Assembly: GCA_030710605.1 (NCBI GenBank)
Contig: CP092877.1
Coordinates: forward strand, 46,050,406 to 46,114,405
From: Cordylochernes scorpioides
Taxonomy: Eukaryota; Arthropoda; Arachnida; Pseudoscorpiones; Chernetidae
Direction of reading: 5' to 3'
DNA: 64,000 nucleotides
Numbering within the stretch: the first letter of the stretch is position 1; each line of letters opens with the position of its first letter. A model generated the notes under the pieces. It ran no database searches and was not told where the DNA came from. It saw only the letters and a list, made by a program, of their open reading frames with translations. Below, piece after piece: positions 23,038-34,745 of the stretch. The position numbers were made by a program, and so were the translations under genes.

Positions 23038-24204
23038 ATCTGTTCACGACGCCTTTTTACATATTTTTACACACGTGTAATTCTATACCTTTTTTTTTCC
23101 GAGATTGTCTTCCACCCACTTTAAAAATACGTTATACTCGGCGGGCAATCGCCACGAGTTGAACATTTTCATGTTTTTGATAAAAGCCTTGTTTGGATGT
23201 CTAGAAATGCGTAATAATGATGTACTATTTTTTTAACCATTCAATTCCACTAACCGAGAAGGGTACTTTATGCTTTAGTGTAGACGATAATTTTAACCGT
23301 TTTATTGATATTTTTTTAACTTTGTGTCTAGGGTACACATTAATTTTTTTTTTTCAATTTCTTAGTTCACACGACAAAGGAAATGATCGCTGTTTTCCTG
23401 AGCTTAGCGTATACATTATTCTAACCTTTCAATTTTCGAGTTAATAGAAACATTTTATGGTTGGTGTGTACCACATTTTAATTCTAAGTTTCGAATGTTG
23501 GAGAAATAATTTCTTCCTTTTGTATAGATTCTGAAAATTTGGGACGCTAACTTAGGCCTAGGAACAATGCTTTCTCAGAAACCTGAGAATTTCCCACGAG
23601 TTCCAAATTTGGGGTCCTTAGGGACGAACACATGTGTTCGCCCCCCCCCCCCCCTCCTGCTAACACGTGTGCATGGGGGGAAGAAGAGAGGTATTTTGGG
23701 GAGGGGGGAGGACATGTGTAAAACACATGTGTTGACAATAGCTGGGAAGTTAGAAAACAACTGAGAGGTTAGTTCGCTGCCAGCATCTGAGTTGAAAGGT
23801 CAGTTTTTGCTATCCTCCCTGCTCTTGCGGGTAGGTTTTCACGTCTTAAATATTCCATCTTCCTTTTGTTTTTCACCATTACCTTCTTAATTATAAAAAT
23901 CAATGCGACTTATTTTATACTACAGTTTAATAATTTTTATATATTTTTAATTATTTCCGTCCAACAGAATTTCCACTCGATAAGTCTAAAGATATTTTGA
24001 ATTTGTTAGAATGTTCTCTTAGTTATCTCTTATCTTTATGGTATTTAACGTCTTCAATATAATAATTTAAAGCATTCATCCTCTTATCTAGTGTGCATTG
24101 TCATGCGCAGTATTTTGATTTTTTTATTTTGTTAACTTTATATGAATATGCATTTTCTTTTTAAAATTTAACCCCGATATTTTAGACAAGCGTATAGTTT
24201 AGCT

Positions 24205-24558
24205 TGCTCCTTTAAATCGTTGAATTTGTCAATTTTTTTTTTCTCGATATGGTATAATTCACGATATTTGCGTGACGGTTCAATCACGATAAAATTTTCA
24301 ACATGGCGGTCGATGGACGCGTACATATTTTATTCTATAGAGTGATTGTTTATTTTGTTTCCATGTCCATATATGCACATAGGTTCGTTTAAGCAAGCAT
24401 ATTTTTATTAATTTTATGATTGCATGGTAATAGTTCTTATTGCTTCTTTAAATCGTTGAATTTGTCTTTTTTTTTTCTCGATATGGTATAATTCACTATA
24501 TTTACGTGGCGATTCAATCACGATAAAAATTTCAAAATGGCGACCAGTGGACGCGCAC
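24205..24558 (+). repeat. Pair of ~120-bp direct repeats
   Basis: 24205-24326 and 24441-24558 share TTTAAATCGTTGAATTTGTC, a T-run, TCTCGATATGGTATAATTCA and TTCAATCACGATAAAA. A looser echo (CACGATATAGACATTTGCG, CAGTCACGATAAATTCAA) occurs at about 25278-25328. Function unknown. Confidence 0.75.
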
Positions 24559-25329
24559 AACACGCGACTTTTCAATTCGTGTTACATCCAACTTTATGGC
24601 TAGTAATTATACTCATTTAGCCTTATATACCACAAATCTAATCATTAAAGTGATAAAGCAGTATAAATTTATTTTATATTTTATCAGCGTTTTAAAGTTT
24701 CTGCATTAATTTTTTTTTTGCCTCCCTCACAATTAAACTGACATGTTTCGACTTTGTACTGTACGGACATGATATGCATAGGGACGGCACCCCCATATTT
24801 AGTATATTCTTTTAATTTTTAAACGGTAGAATGTTTCATAAGTAACATTCCTTTTGTATGAAGTTATTGGTTATTATACAAATAATCCACATGTCATCGT
24901 TAAGATAATTTTCTTTGGCAACTCATATCATGATTCTTTCTATCTAGTTATCGCCAATATTTACTTATCACGCTTTAGATTATTATGAAAAAACGACATG
25001 TTTTTTTTTCTAAGATTCTCTAGTTGATTCGAAGGGCATATACCCATATTTAGATTATATAGAAACTGGTCAACTGAATTAATAATATTTACTGGGTCTT
25101 TATCTCTCTGGTGCTTGTAAGCAAATCCCGTCTAATATTAATTATATATCTAGTTTATAGCAACATTATTGCAAACACTTGAGTACCAGTAACACGATAA
25201 CCCGAGCTGTTTTTCCTAGCTAATATAATCCTTCGAGTGTAGAATTCCAACATCTTTCCACATTTTTTTTTGGTACACCCCACGATATAGACATTTGCGT
25301 GGTGGTACAGTCACGATAAATTCAACATT

Positions 25330-27250
25330 GTCATAATTAAGACTTAACTTTTCCTTTTTATGAAATTTCCAACTATTCTGTCCATTTCCCTGTAGCACCT
25401 TTCCTAGAATGAGGACGAATAAAGACATCATTGCCTGCATCTAGTTACATTAAGTAATCACCAGCAGAGGGTCTGCTCAGATACGAATTTAAGCCCTTGT
25501 ATATTTAGCATTTCTTTCTTTACCAATAGAAAGGGGGGTTGCTTTGTCAGGGTAAATGTAAGAGAATGTATGTCAACAAAAGTCATGGTATTCTGGTGTT
25601 ATGGGTTTGAGCATCTCTTTTCAATTAAGACCCACTTCTCTTAGAAAAAAACGAGAGAGATATCCCAATAGTGTTGATGCAATACCTAAAATGTCAGACT
25701 TCCTATAATCATCGTGTTTTGTAGAGGCAAGCTCCGATTACGCTCACGAATCAGATATGTGGTTCCTTTCAATAATAATAGTGTATAGATATAGTTTTTT
25801 TTTTCTTTCATAAGAGATCTGGACAGCCTAGATCCTGGAGTTAGAGTGGAAATCTAGATAAGGTGGCTTAGTCCGCTCAACGCAGATAGCTCCAGTGATT
25901 AATTAAGACAACTCTAACTAAAAGGGTGTTCAAAATGGCGGAACTTTAAGGAATTAGTCACATCAAAGACAATGTTTGCGCGGAGGTATCACAACGATCC
26001 AGCTAATAACAGTTGAATAAAATAAAGTAAATGGATATCATAGTGAATAATAATGCCAGTGGGAGTAGATACCACTGTAATATATGTAAGTTTTTTTTTC
26101 TGGAACCATACGTGAGTTTGACAGGAAACTGACGCCTTAAAGGGGCTTTCTCATTGGGACGGATTGGAGTTGCTACTGACTAGGAGAAGTGTGGTGTGTC
26201 AGGCCAGTGTATCAAGAAGAAATTGAGAAAACAAGTTGAACTGATAAAATTAATTACGACACAAGATTAAGATCCATACTTGGTTCCAATTAATTTCAAT
26301 TACCGCGATGAGACGGTGTTATAAGTCGGGGGAAAGTTGATTTGGTCGCTTATGGGATGGCCTCCTGGACGTGACAAAGATCACCATTGATATCTTATTG
26401 AATGCCGGACGGGATTCGCGCGTAACAGCCAATAAACCAAGTTTCACCCTAAAGTACCTGGGTGGCAATGAGAGAGACGGCATAGTCTATACTCAACGAT
26501 ATACACTGGTCAAAATGTACGATTCTTCCCACATCAATGTTTCGACAACCACTTCATTCTGAAAGGAGCAACAAGTTCTAACCCTAGTGTTAAGGTCCTT
26601 TTGAGCGGCATCTCCTGTTGCATAAAGTAAAAGACGCAAGACAACGAATTTACCTAGATCATCTGTTATCAGATAAACGCTTATGACCTGCTAGAAGGGC
26701 TTCATTCATCAGCTTGAACATGTCTTAGATGAACGACTTAATTCTATAAGCTACTACCCTGTGAGTTAAGAGTTGTCAACAATGTTAAAACCTAACTTCG
26801 AGACGAGAGGAATTACATAGTCTGATTCAACCAGAGCACAATATTTACAAGATCACACCAAAGTAATAGTTAGTATCTAGAAACCCCGATTCTATGAAGG
26901 GCTTGCATAATTTCTTGAAAGGGATATTGTTCAGCAATGTATAGGACAGCTGACTTTTGTGCATATATATATCTCTGCTTTTCAATGATAAAGTTGCCCT
27001 ATCTCGCATGGATAAAGACAATGCTAAGGAAAGGTGACTTGTCAAATTCCCAGCAACTACAGTAAAGTACCGACCGGTCTAGACAGGATCTCTAAGACGG
27101 CCGAGAAGAGCTTATCTCCTCGAAGGGGAGATTAGGGGGTGAAAACAGGTTCTCAGGAATTTCCTCGAGATTTTGCGGTAGCTTTCGCCCTGAACGAATG
27201 TCAGACTTTAGCATAGAGCTGGCAGGGGAGGGGATAGTATACCAGAATAG
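25330..27250. other. LARD interior, no recognised gene
   Basis: Mostly stop-rich sequence. A 63-codon frame at 26371-26562 contains ITIDILLNAGRDSRV, faintly like a retroviral protease entry with its DTG lost, but I cannot support that. Confidence 0.3.
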
Positions 27251-27289
27251 CTTCAAAAATGAAGAATAATGATAGATCGGGATCCAAAT

Positions 27290-27580
27290 CCCGATGACGG
27301 GTTTCAGGGAGACTCAGAGGGATGAAAAGGAGTTGAAGTGTGTTAAAAGCGATGAAAAGGAGTTGAAATGTGTTGAAAGCGTTAAAGAGAGATGCGATGG
27401 AAGTAAGTTGAAAGGTGTTGAGGATGATGAAAGATGATGAAAGAGTGAGAAAGCGTTGAAAGGTGATGAGAAAGAGACAGAAAGAAGCATGTCGAAATTC
27501 GACAGAGAGAAAGTGTTGAAAGAGGAAGAATTGAAGAAAGTTTGATAAAGAGTTTGTAAATAGTAGATAAAGGTTGATAG
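27290..27580. repeat. Purine-rich GTTGAAAG/GATGAAAG simple-repeat tract
   Basis: Many short repeats of GTTGAAAGG, GATGAAAG and similar words give one strand a strong purine bias and keep the opposite strand open for 131 codons (27596-27201) of Phe/Leu-rich low-complexity sequence. Confidence 0.6.
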
Positions 27581-27839
27581 GAGAAGGTGCGCTCAACGTT
27601 TAGAGAGTAGCTGTTGGCTGATAGAACGATGGAACGATTTTAACTCTTCATCAAGTGGTTGATGGATAATTTGTTTTAGACTAGAGGCCAATATCTGTAA
27701 ATAATACATAATATGCACTGAGAGTTTGTGTAAGCTGATTTACCTAAATTTCAGCGACTGTATACACTAATTTATATACATAGGTCTATATTAGTTATAA
27801 TATTAGGTTATATAAAATAACAAATATGTATTCTCCTTT

Positions 27840-28420
27840 TAAGAAGCAGTTTTTTTTTTGGCTGCAATTTTGGTTTTAGTGTTGGTATATGATTTTTTAA
27901 GAGTTACTCAGTTTTTTTTTTAAACAACGCTTTGTTCTTAGTGATAGGATGTGACTTGAAGAGTTTCAGCTTTCTTTTATTTTATTTTTTTTTTGCTACG
28001 AGTTTGTTTTAGCGTTGTAATGAATCTTAAAGTTTCAGTTTTTCTTTTTCTTTTTTTTAAGCTACATCTTGTCCTGGTGTGATGATGAACTTTAAAGAGT
28101 TTTCAATTTTTTTTAATTTTAAGCTAACATTTTGTCTTAGTGTAATGGTGAACTTTAAAGAGTTTGCAGTTTTTCCTTTCTATATTAAACTATAACGTGT
28201 GTTTTAGTGTTAAGTGATCGTTGAAGGGAGTTTTCACACCCTGTTTCAGTGTTAGTGTGTCATTTGTCTCAACCTTGTCTTTGTGCAGTATACCGTCTCA
28301 CAACCGTGTTTTTAATGTTGGTGTGTCACTTTAAGAGTTGTCACAACCTTGTGTTTGTGTTAAATGTTCATTGTAAGGAGTTTCCAGTTTTTCCTTTTGA
28401 AGAGGCCATTCTGTATTGAT
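27840..28420 (+). repeat. Degenerate T-rich tandem repeat
   Basis: Roughly 60-90-bp units recur with the words AACTTTAAAGAGTTT, a T-run, then TTGTCTTAGTGT. Later units have lost most of the T-run and change to CACAACCTTGT. Confidence 0.6.
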
Positions 28421-28429
28421 AGCAGGTTG

Positions 28430-30780
28430 AGATTTAAGACTTGAGTTCAACAGTATATTTTGTTTTGATTTTTTTTATTGAAAGTTCTGAACAGTGGTTC
28501 AACTTTAAGAATAACTAAGGAACTTAGACGCATTAGATATCTGCTGTGCTTGTAATATATTCGCTATGGGTTGGTTCGGAATATGCGTTGGGTTAAAACT
28601 TGACACCCTCTAATTCCATAGGTCCAGAATACAGTCCAAAGAGAATTTCTAATGAGAGTGTGTAAGGCAGTTGTGGTCTAAGAGTTGATATGTTAGGATA
28701 GCAAGTGATCTCTGTTGTTAATCTCCAGAACGGGTTGGGTAATGAAAGCCCTTTAATTCCAAAGAAAGAGTTTAGCTGAATAGCAGAGAAAGAAGAATGC
28801 CAATAACCTATATAGGAAGTAGGGTTGGCAAAACACTTGTAGATCTATCATATCTGGCAAATGAGGTAAATGCTTGAGGTTCACTTCGCTCCAATTTAAG
28901 TGCTAGTTTAGATGATTCGTTTTGTTTAGACACCACGTGTCAAGATAAGAAGAAGGTTTCCAAACTGTTAGACGCACACTTTATGGATAGGTTAGATTTC
29001 AGCATTTGATTGTTAACAATCAATTTTTATTAATTTGTTTAATTATACATAATATTTATCTATGTGTAGATAATTTATATAGAGTTTGTATGAGGCATTT
29101 ATTTAAGTTAATAGGGCTTTAGTCCCTACTTATTTTAATTAGATAACTTCATTTGATTTCACACTAGTCCTGGAGATTAGCAATTGTTAGGGTTTATTTG
29201 ATAGAGATAATTGAGTGTTTTGGCGTTTATAGCAATTTTTAACTTTAGTTTGTATGCAAGCCGTGAATGACGGGGGGGGGGGTGTATGAATGGATTGGCT
29301 TAATGAATGTGTAAGAAGGTTAAAAACTATTATACTGTTAGACCAAAGGAACTTTAGCATAGGGTTAGGGAACTTAATAGGTTCAATTTTTAGTTTGATT
29401 TCTTTATTTGTTAGGATCGATAGCCTCACAGGACTGTACAACTCTATTGATAGGAAAGTATTCGCTCCCTTTTGTTAGGTCTCCTTTTAAAGGAGCATGA
29501 GTATGATTTCTTTTATTAGGGTGATCAATTACTCTATTTCATTATACCAACTTGAATTCTAAGAGTCGTAGATAAGGACCATGTCTCGATTCTCAGACTG
29601 GGGGATTGTGGGAGGTCACGGTCAGACCAAAAGCCTACAAAATCCCCTCCTCAGTAGAGGGAACGGAGAGGTATCAGGCGAACTTTGTGCTAGGTGGGGG
29701 GATTTAGTTGCCGACGTCGCAAACTAAGTGTACAGCGACAAACCTCGGATAACCGATCTGACATCGTAGTTTACGACGCGTTAAGCGTGGTTGAGATGAG
29801 GGTGATTCAGTCGAGAGGTTGGGAAGGATCGGCACGTTGGAAGCTCTTTTATATATTGCGCAGCCTGGAACCAATCCCCTATGGACAGATTTGGAACATG
29901 TGGTGGGTAAAGAAATAGAATTCCCTATAACTCCTTGTCTCTAAGTCAGAGTCTAAAGGGGTTTTCTAATGAGGGTTAACAATTGAGCATGTAAGAAACA
30001 AGCTATGATTAGACGAGGCGATTCCGTCTACAGATTTTAGGTACCAATTAGCAAAGTGACAGATGGGCTGTCCAGATTCTTTGCGTCTTATATCACCCCA
30101 GGCTAGCAAAAAGTTAATCACCTAATTAAAGACTATAGTCTACCGTACGTTTAGTTAGAACGAATTCAAGTCTAAATATCAGTTAGTAAGTATAATTTTT
30201 TTTTAACAAGAGTAACTCATTATGAGAAACGATAAATTTTTTAAATTAGTAGGACACCTAAATGAACCTTTGAAGCAGATTACCAGAACAAGCCAATATA
30301 GTGTTCCAGATTTGAAAAGGAAGATTTTTTTTTTTAAGGGAAGATCGAATATCAATTTTGTTTTGGCTGTAAAATGACCCAGAGCAATGAGTTTAATCTA
30401 TTTTTCTTTTGGACAAAGAGTCAAATTTTCAGGGTTAATTTAGATAATTTTATTAAAGTGGATTGGTTGGTCAAAGGAATATGAGTACACATTCTATAGA
30501 TAAGCTAAACAATGTAGAGTAGAGGTTAACAACAATGTTCAGCTAAGAACAAAGATAGGTGAGATTGTCATCACGATAAGGTAATTTGGAAATAATCTGG
30601 TTTAGGGAAGTAATTGACTACCAATATTTCCTCTCCTATAGATTTTCTCTTGGATTGAGAGGGGCGGGGAACACGCCAGACAAACACTCCAAGTGACGAG
30701 TTGGTAAGAATAAAGTTTTAAGATATTACATATGTGTGTGTGTGTGGATTTTGAAATACTAGTGAGATGACCTAGACCCT
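28430..30780. other. LARD interior, no recognised gene
   Basis: AT-rich. Around 29598-29616 GACTGGGGGATTGTGGGAGG looks like a polypurine tract followed by a TG LTR start, but no partner LTR was found. A short (TG)n lies near 30731-30744. Confidence 0.3.
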
Positions 30781-30839
30781 CAGTGCATATCTATCCATTT
30801 TATTATTTTTATATACTCATTATTACCATATATCATGTA

Positions 30840-31350
30840 TCATTCCTTTATTATATTCATGTATATTTGTATATATAGAAAGCACGATTCGATTTATAGA
30901 TGTGTGACATTTTGGTAGCAGCGTTGTTACCATCTTCAGGAAAAAATGCACTAAACAAGTTTTAACCACTGCATATATATTTTTTTTTTGTTTATTTACC
31001 ATAAAATATTCCCATATCAATGTTATTTTCCTCCCATATATCATATTTTTCGAGAAGTTTGACATATTTTCTATACAGAGGTAATATTTACTCATTTAAT
31101 GTATCATCCACCATGTTTACCCTTATTCCTTAATTATCTGCATGTATATTCATATATAGATAAGTCACAGTTTGAGCTTTAGACTACAAAAAGATAAGAG
31201 GACGAGACCGAATCCAGAACAAATAATTAATATGTGTGACATTTTGGTAACAGCATTGTTACCATCTTCGGACAAATGTACCGAATGAAAGATTTTAATC
31301 ACAATTTATATATTCATTTGTTTACCAGAGTATATCCTATATATATATAC
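30840..31350 (-). mobile_element. Two Penelope-like tail units in direct tandem
   Basis: About 330 bp apart, at 30902-30940 and 31233-31270, the same block occurs: TGTGTGACATTTTGGTA, a short loop and TTGTTACCATCTTC. On the minus strand this is the hairpin block of the PLE at 54135-55416. Direct repeats of this kind are expected from PLE pseudo-LTRs. The RT and endonuclease regions are absent. Confidence 0.6.
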
Positions 31351-32059
31351 CAATCCACTCCCTTTCTACTTATAGTAAATATCCATTTTAAGATTTTTTT
31401 TAACATCACGTATATCTACATTGCTCCATTTTGGCATATATCGTATCCGTGCAACTTTGATATGTATATTCACTTCCCACATTTCTGTTTACCCTATTAT
31501 TGATGTCATTTGATAGAAGCTGCAATTTTAGCTTTTTTTATCATTATCATTGTGACCATGTCATTCCTTTGCTGTCATATGTATCATATAGAGTTAATAA
31601 AGTTTTTTTTATTTTTAGATGTGTTTTAGGAATTGGGCATATCTACAATACACGCACAATTCCTTGGCGCCCGTAATTATTATGTTTATCCTGAATGGCC
31701 TAAGAATCTGTTTGCACAGAATCTGTGTATAGACCACCCCATCTCCACCCACAGGGACTGAGGCCGGGAATGTGTGGATTCGACTCACATCTGGGCCAAG
31801 ACTCCCTGGAATACAGACAGCGAAAGGATGGGCTTAGTACTTTGCCCATTAAATGGTAGGATAGAATTTCCTTCAGTAATCACGATGAGTTAACCCGTCC
31901 CAGGTTTCATGGCCCGTGTGTTCCTCCTTTGCCCGAGTGTCAGTGATTGCATACTGGTATCATAAAAGAATGCATTTCTCCCAATTTCATATTTCTCATA
32001 GAGTATGACCAGATATGAATTAGAATAAACACATTCTTTCACTCTGGCAGGCGAGGAAT

Positions 32060-33588
32060 TGTTGGGCCAGATTTTCCACCAAACAGACCCAACAAAGATG
32101 TAAACATTTATATCATATATATATACGCAGTGTCTTGCCGGAGTGTTTGATGTCTAGATGGAAGTCCCACGACAATGACCGACGGTGCTCTAAAGGTCAA
32201 GGCAGGGGAGGACGCAGCCCTGGACGCGTATCCCAAGACCTGCTGTAGGAAGATGACATCGGCCCTGTTTAAGCAGCCAGAAGCCCGATGCGAACAGAAC
32301 CAGAGGAAGACCAGGAACCGGGGAGACATTCAGTTGGAGATGATACCTAGGCCTTTAAAGTTCACCCATAGTGTAAACGGAAAGCTGGTGGACAATGGAG
32401 AAGCTGCCTCGACAAGAAAGAAATGGACTTCGAGTATACTTCTTTGTTAACCAGTCCATCTCCTCACCTTTTTCTTTGTATATATAACTTATGATATCAC
32501 ATTTAGATAGATTGGACATATTTAGTATTCTTTAGAATTTCTTAAAGAAGAAATTATTATGTAGGTTTCTCAGAGGGGCAAACATGATAGATTTTATTTT
32601 CTATTTCAATACTAATCTAAATTATCTCTCGATAAGAAAGTTAATTTAAATTTTCTTTAATATTTATTTTATTCTAAAATGGATGAAATCAGCCACATAC
32701 AGAGCTAGATAAAATAGGTGTCTAGTTATTTAAATTTCTTGAAGAGGAAATTATTAATAAATCTCGTAGGTTAAGCATGTAGATGTATAATTTCAAAATT
32801 TCTCTTGAAAAAAATAAAAAATAATAATAATATTATTTTTATTCCAAAAAAATTTTCTCTTTTAAAAATAATAATAATATTATTTTCTTTTTAATATTCC
32901 GAGAATTTTTTATGTATAAGTTTTATTACTCTGTAAGAAATTATTTTACATTGGGGGCGCTGTTAAAAATAACGGCAGTTTTAATCAAGTTTTCGGAGGG
33001 ACCAGATCGAATGGTTATCGGGAGAAAAAGGACAAGCGGGGCGTTCTGGGAGCCATGGGGGCTTGATCTGGTAAGTCAACTTAAATTTTGACATAACAAG
33101 GTCCAAATAGAAAGCATGGTAAAAACCATGGCAAATACCAAATTTTGATAGACTCGGCTATTTAAGATATATGTTGAATTGAGGATTCAACCTTATGTTT
33201 TCTTAAAGGTATTAGTTAATATCGATTGATCATCTTATCTAGATGCAGTAACTTGGTTGAAATACCAAATTGTAGGCACTCAATTAATTTTCTTTCATAG
33301 AATTCTTTTTTATTTGCAGAAGGATATTAAACTTCGTTTGTTTTTGCCTACTCATGTCACACAATGATAAATACAAAATTTTTATTTTTGTAAACCCCAC
33401 GAAGACTAATAAATGTTAATATTCAATGTTTAAAAAAATATGTATTGGTATTATTATTATCTATATTTAACAACAAATCACATGTAAACCCGGGTGTACA
33501 CTATATTTGCCGTATGTATGTGTTAAAACTACTGTCGAGCTAGACTGGAGTAAGATAGAGATTTTGGAACGTAAGAAGCGCTCTTACA
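32060..33588 (+). repeat. LARD 3' LTR
   Basis: Nearly identical to 20495-22035, with a short deletion near 33561-33567. Preceded by a weak purine stretch (GGCGAGGAAT). Confidence 0.9.
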
Positions 33589-33619
33589 ACGTGACAACCT
33601 CTTGAGGGGGGGATAGTTC
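33589..33619 (+). pseudogene. Gypsy-3 pol end and polypurine tract
   Basis: After the LARD the host frame continues for a few codons to a TGA (33603-33605) and runs into GAGGGGGGGA, the polypurine tract before the LTR at 33620. This continuity supports the insertion model. Confidence 0.8.
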
Positions 33620-34018
33620 TGCATCATGATGTATATACTTTTTTGTCATTAAAATTATAAAATTTTTATAATCGATTTATAAAATATAAATTAAGTTTTC
33701 AATAATTATTTATTTTTATTATTATGTAATTTGGCAACACTGGAATTCCACATGCTTTAAAGATAGGAGCAAGGCTAGAACATTTTTTTTTGTCAAGAGC
33801 TATTGACGCGAAGACTGACTATGAGGAAGACAACTACCTGGACGACACAACAAATAAATAAACTCAGCAACTTTTGAAGTTAACTATTTCATTATTTACT
33901 TTTTATAATTTACCTTTATTATGGAAACCCAATCGGGTAACCCATACAATGCCAATAAAGAGGAAATAAAGTTCGAACGCTCTCTCTTCTCTGCAAAAAG
34001 TTGCAATATGGCGTAACA
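33620..34018 (+). repeat. Gypsy-3 LTR followed by a truncated gag start
   Basis: LTR starts TGCATCATGATG as at 19119. A second gag start (ATG at 33921) follows and stops matching at about 34018, where repeat X copy 2 begins. The LTR is therefore shared by two element copies in tandem. Confidence 0.65.
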
Positions 34019-34023
34019 ATATA

Positions 34024-34745
34024 AGAAATTAACAAAACTAGCAGTGATGAAATAATTGAAGACTAAATTCGATTACACTATTATAGTGTCAATATGATAT
34101 TGCTAATCAGAAATCCAATCTGGTTTGCTTTTAGAATGAATCTGGTTGAATTATTCACTATCCTACTACTATCGTAGCCCGAGAGATGCAAAATCTGTTT
34201 CTTGGAATAGGCTAAATGCAACCCTATTTAGACAGGCTTGAGCGTCATTATCTGACTCTTGCCATTTTCCTTAAAGGACTCTCTTGGGAGGTGCTAGAGT
34301 TGTAGAATCTGATTCTTGGCATTGCACTCAAAACACATTCTGAGCTGCGTTGGAGCTTCAAAACCAGGCCCTTAGTGAAAACCGCAAGGTATCCTTTGTG
34401 AGGGACCTGGGCTGCAATATCTGGCCCGTTGTATAGTTTGTTTTGAAAGCTATATCTTCTTCGAAACTTCGAAATCTGGCTCTTGATTTAGAATGCATGG
34501 AATAAATCTGGCCTGGACTGAAAGATCTGGATCTTGCTGTAAGCTGCCTGTTACCCTCTTAAGAGGCGTCAGAGCTGTAAACTCTAGCTCTCTGCATAGG
34601 CAGCATGAAACCATCTTAGGCGTCGATAAGGCTTCTATGTCTTCCTCCTGGCATACATCGATCAAAAGGAGGCGGCGAAGCTTCAATTTTGATTTATATG
34701 AGTAAAAATAAAAGCAACGAGAGGAGATGAGCATAGTGAATTTCA
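34024..34745. repeat. Repeat X, copy 2
   Basis: Diverged partner of 18365-19115, including the ~60-bp degenerate units and a 98-codon minus-strand frame (34746-34450). Confidence 0.6.

Larger units (their letters stand above)
20495..33588 (+). mobile_element. 13.1-kb LARD-like LTR element nested in Gypsy-3
   Basis: LTRs 20495-22035 (1541 bp) and 32060-33588 (1529 bp) begin TGTTGGGCC and end CTCTTACA and are almost identical. ACGT flanks both outer ends (20491-20494 and 33589-33592), a 4-bp target duplication. A tRNA-Lys primer-binding site follows the left LTR. The 10-kb interior has no frame over about 135 codons and no protein I can assign. Large LTR elements with non-coding interiors are known as LARDs. 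This one also carries tandem arrays and Penelope-like tails. Confidence 0.87.

Noticed and set aside
26371..26562. Retroviral-type protease in the LARD (ITIDILLNAG...)
   Set aside because: The DTG/DSG triad is absent and no neighbouring RT supports it; similarity is too faint.
27201..27596. 131-codon minus-strand frame
   Set aside because: Product of a purine-rich simple repeat on the + strand; Phe/Leu low complexity.
29608..30120. Second LTR start after a GGGGGATTG tract
   Set aside because: No matching LTR, primer site or target duplication found in the window.
31690..32040. Possible tRNA-like or SINE sequence (GTGGATTCGACTCACAT)
   Set aside because: One box-B-like word only; no cloverleaf, box A at proper spacing, or second copy.
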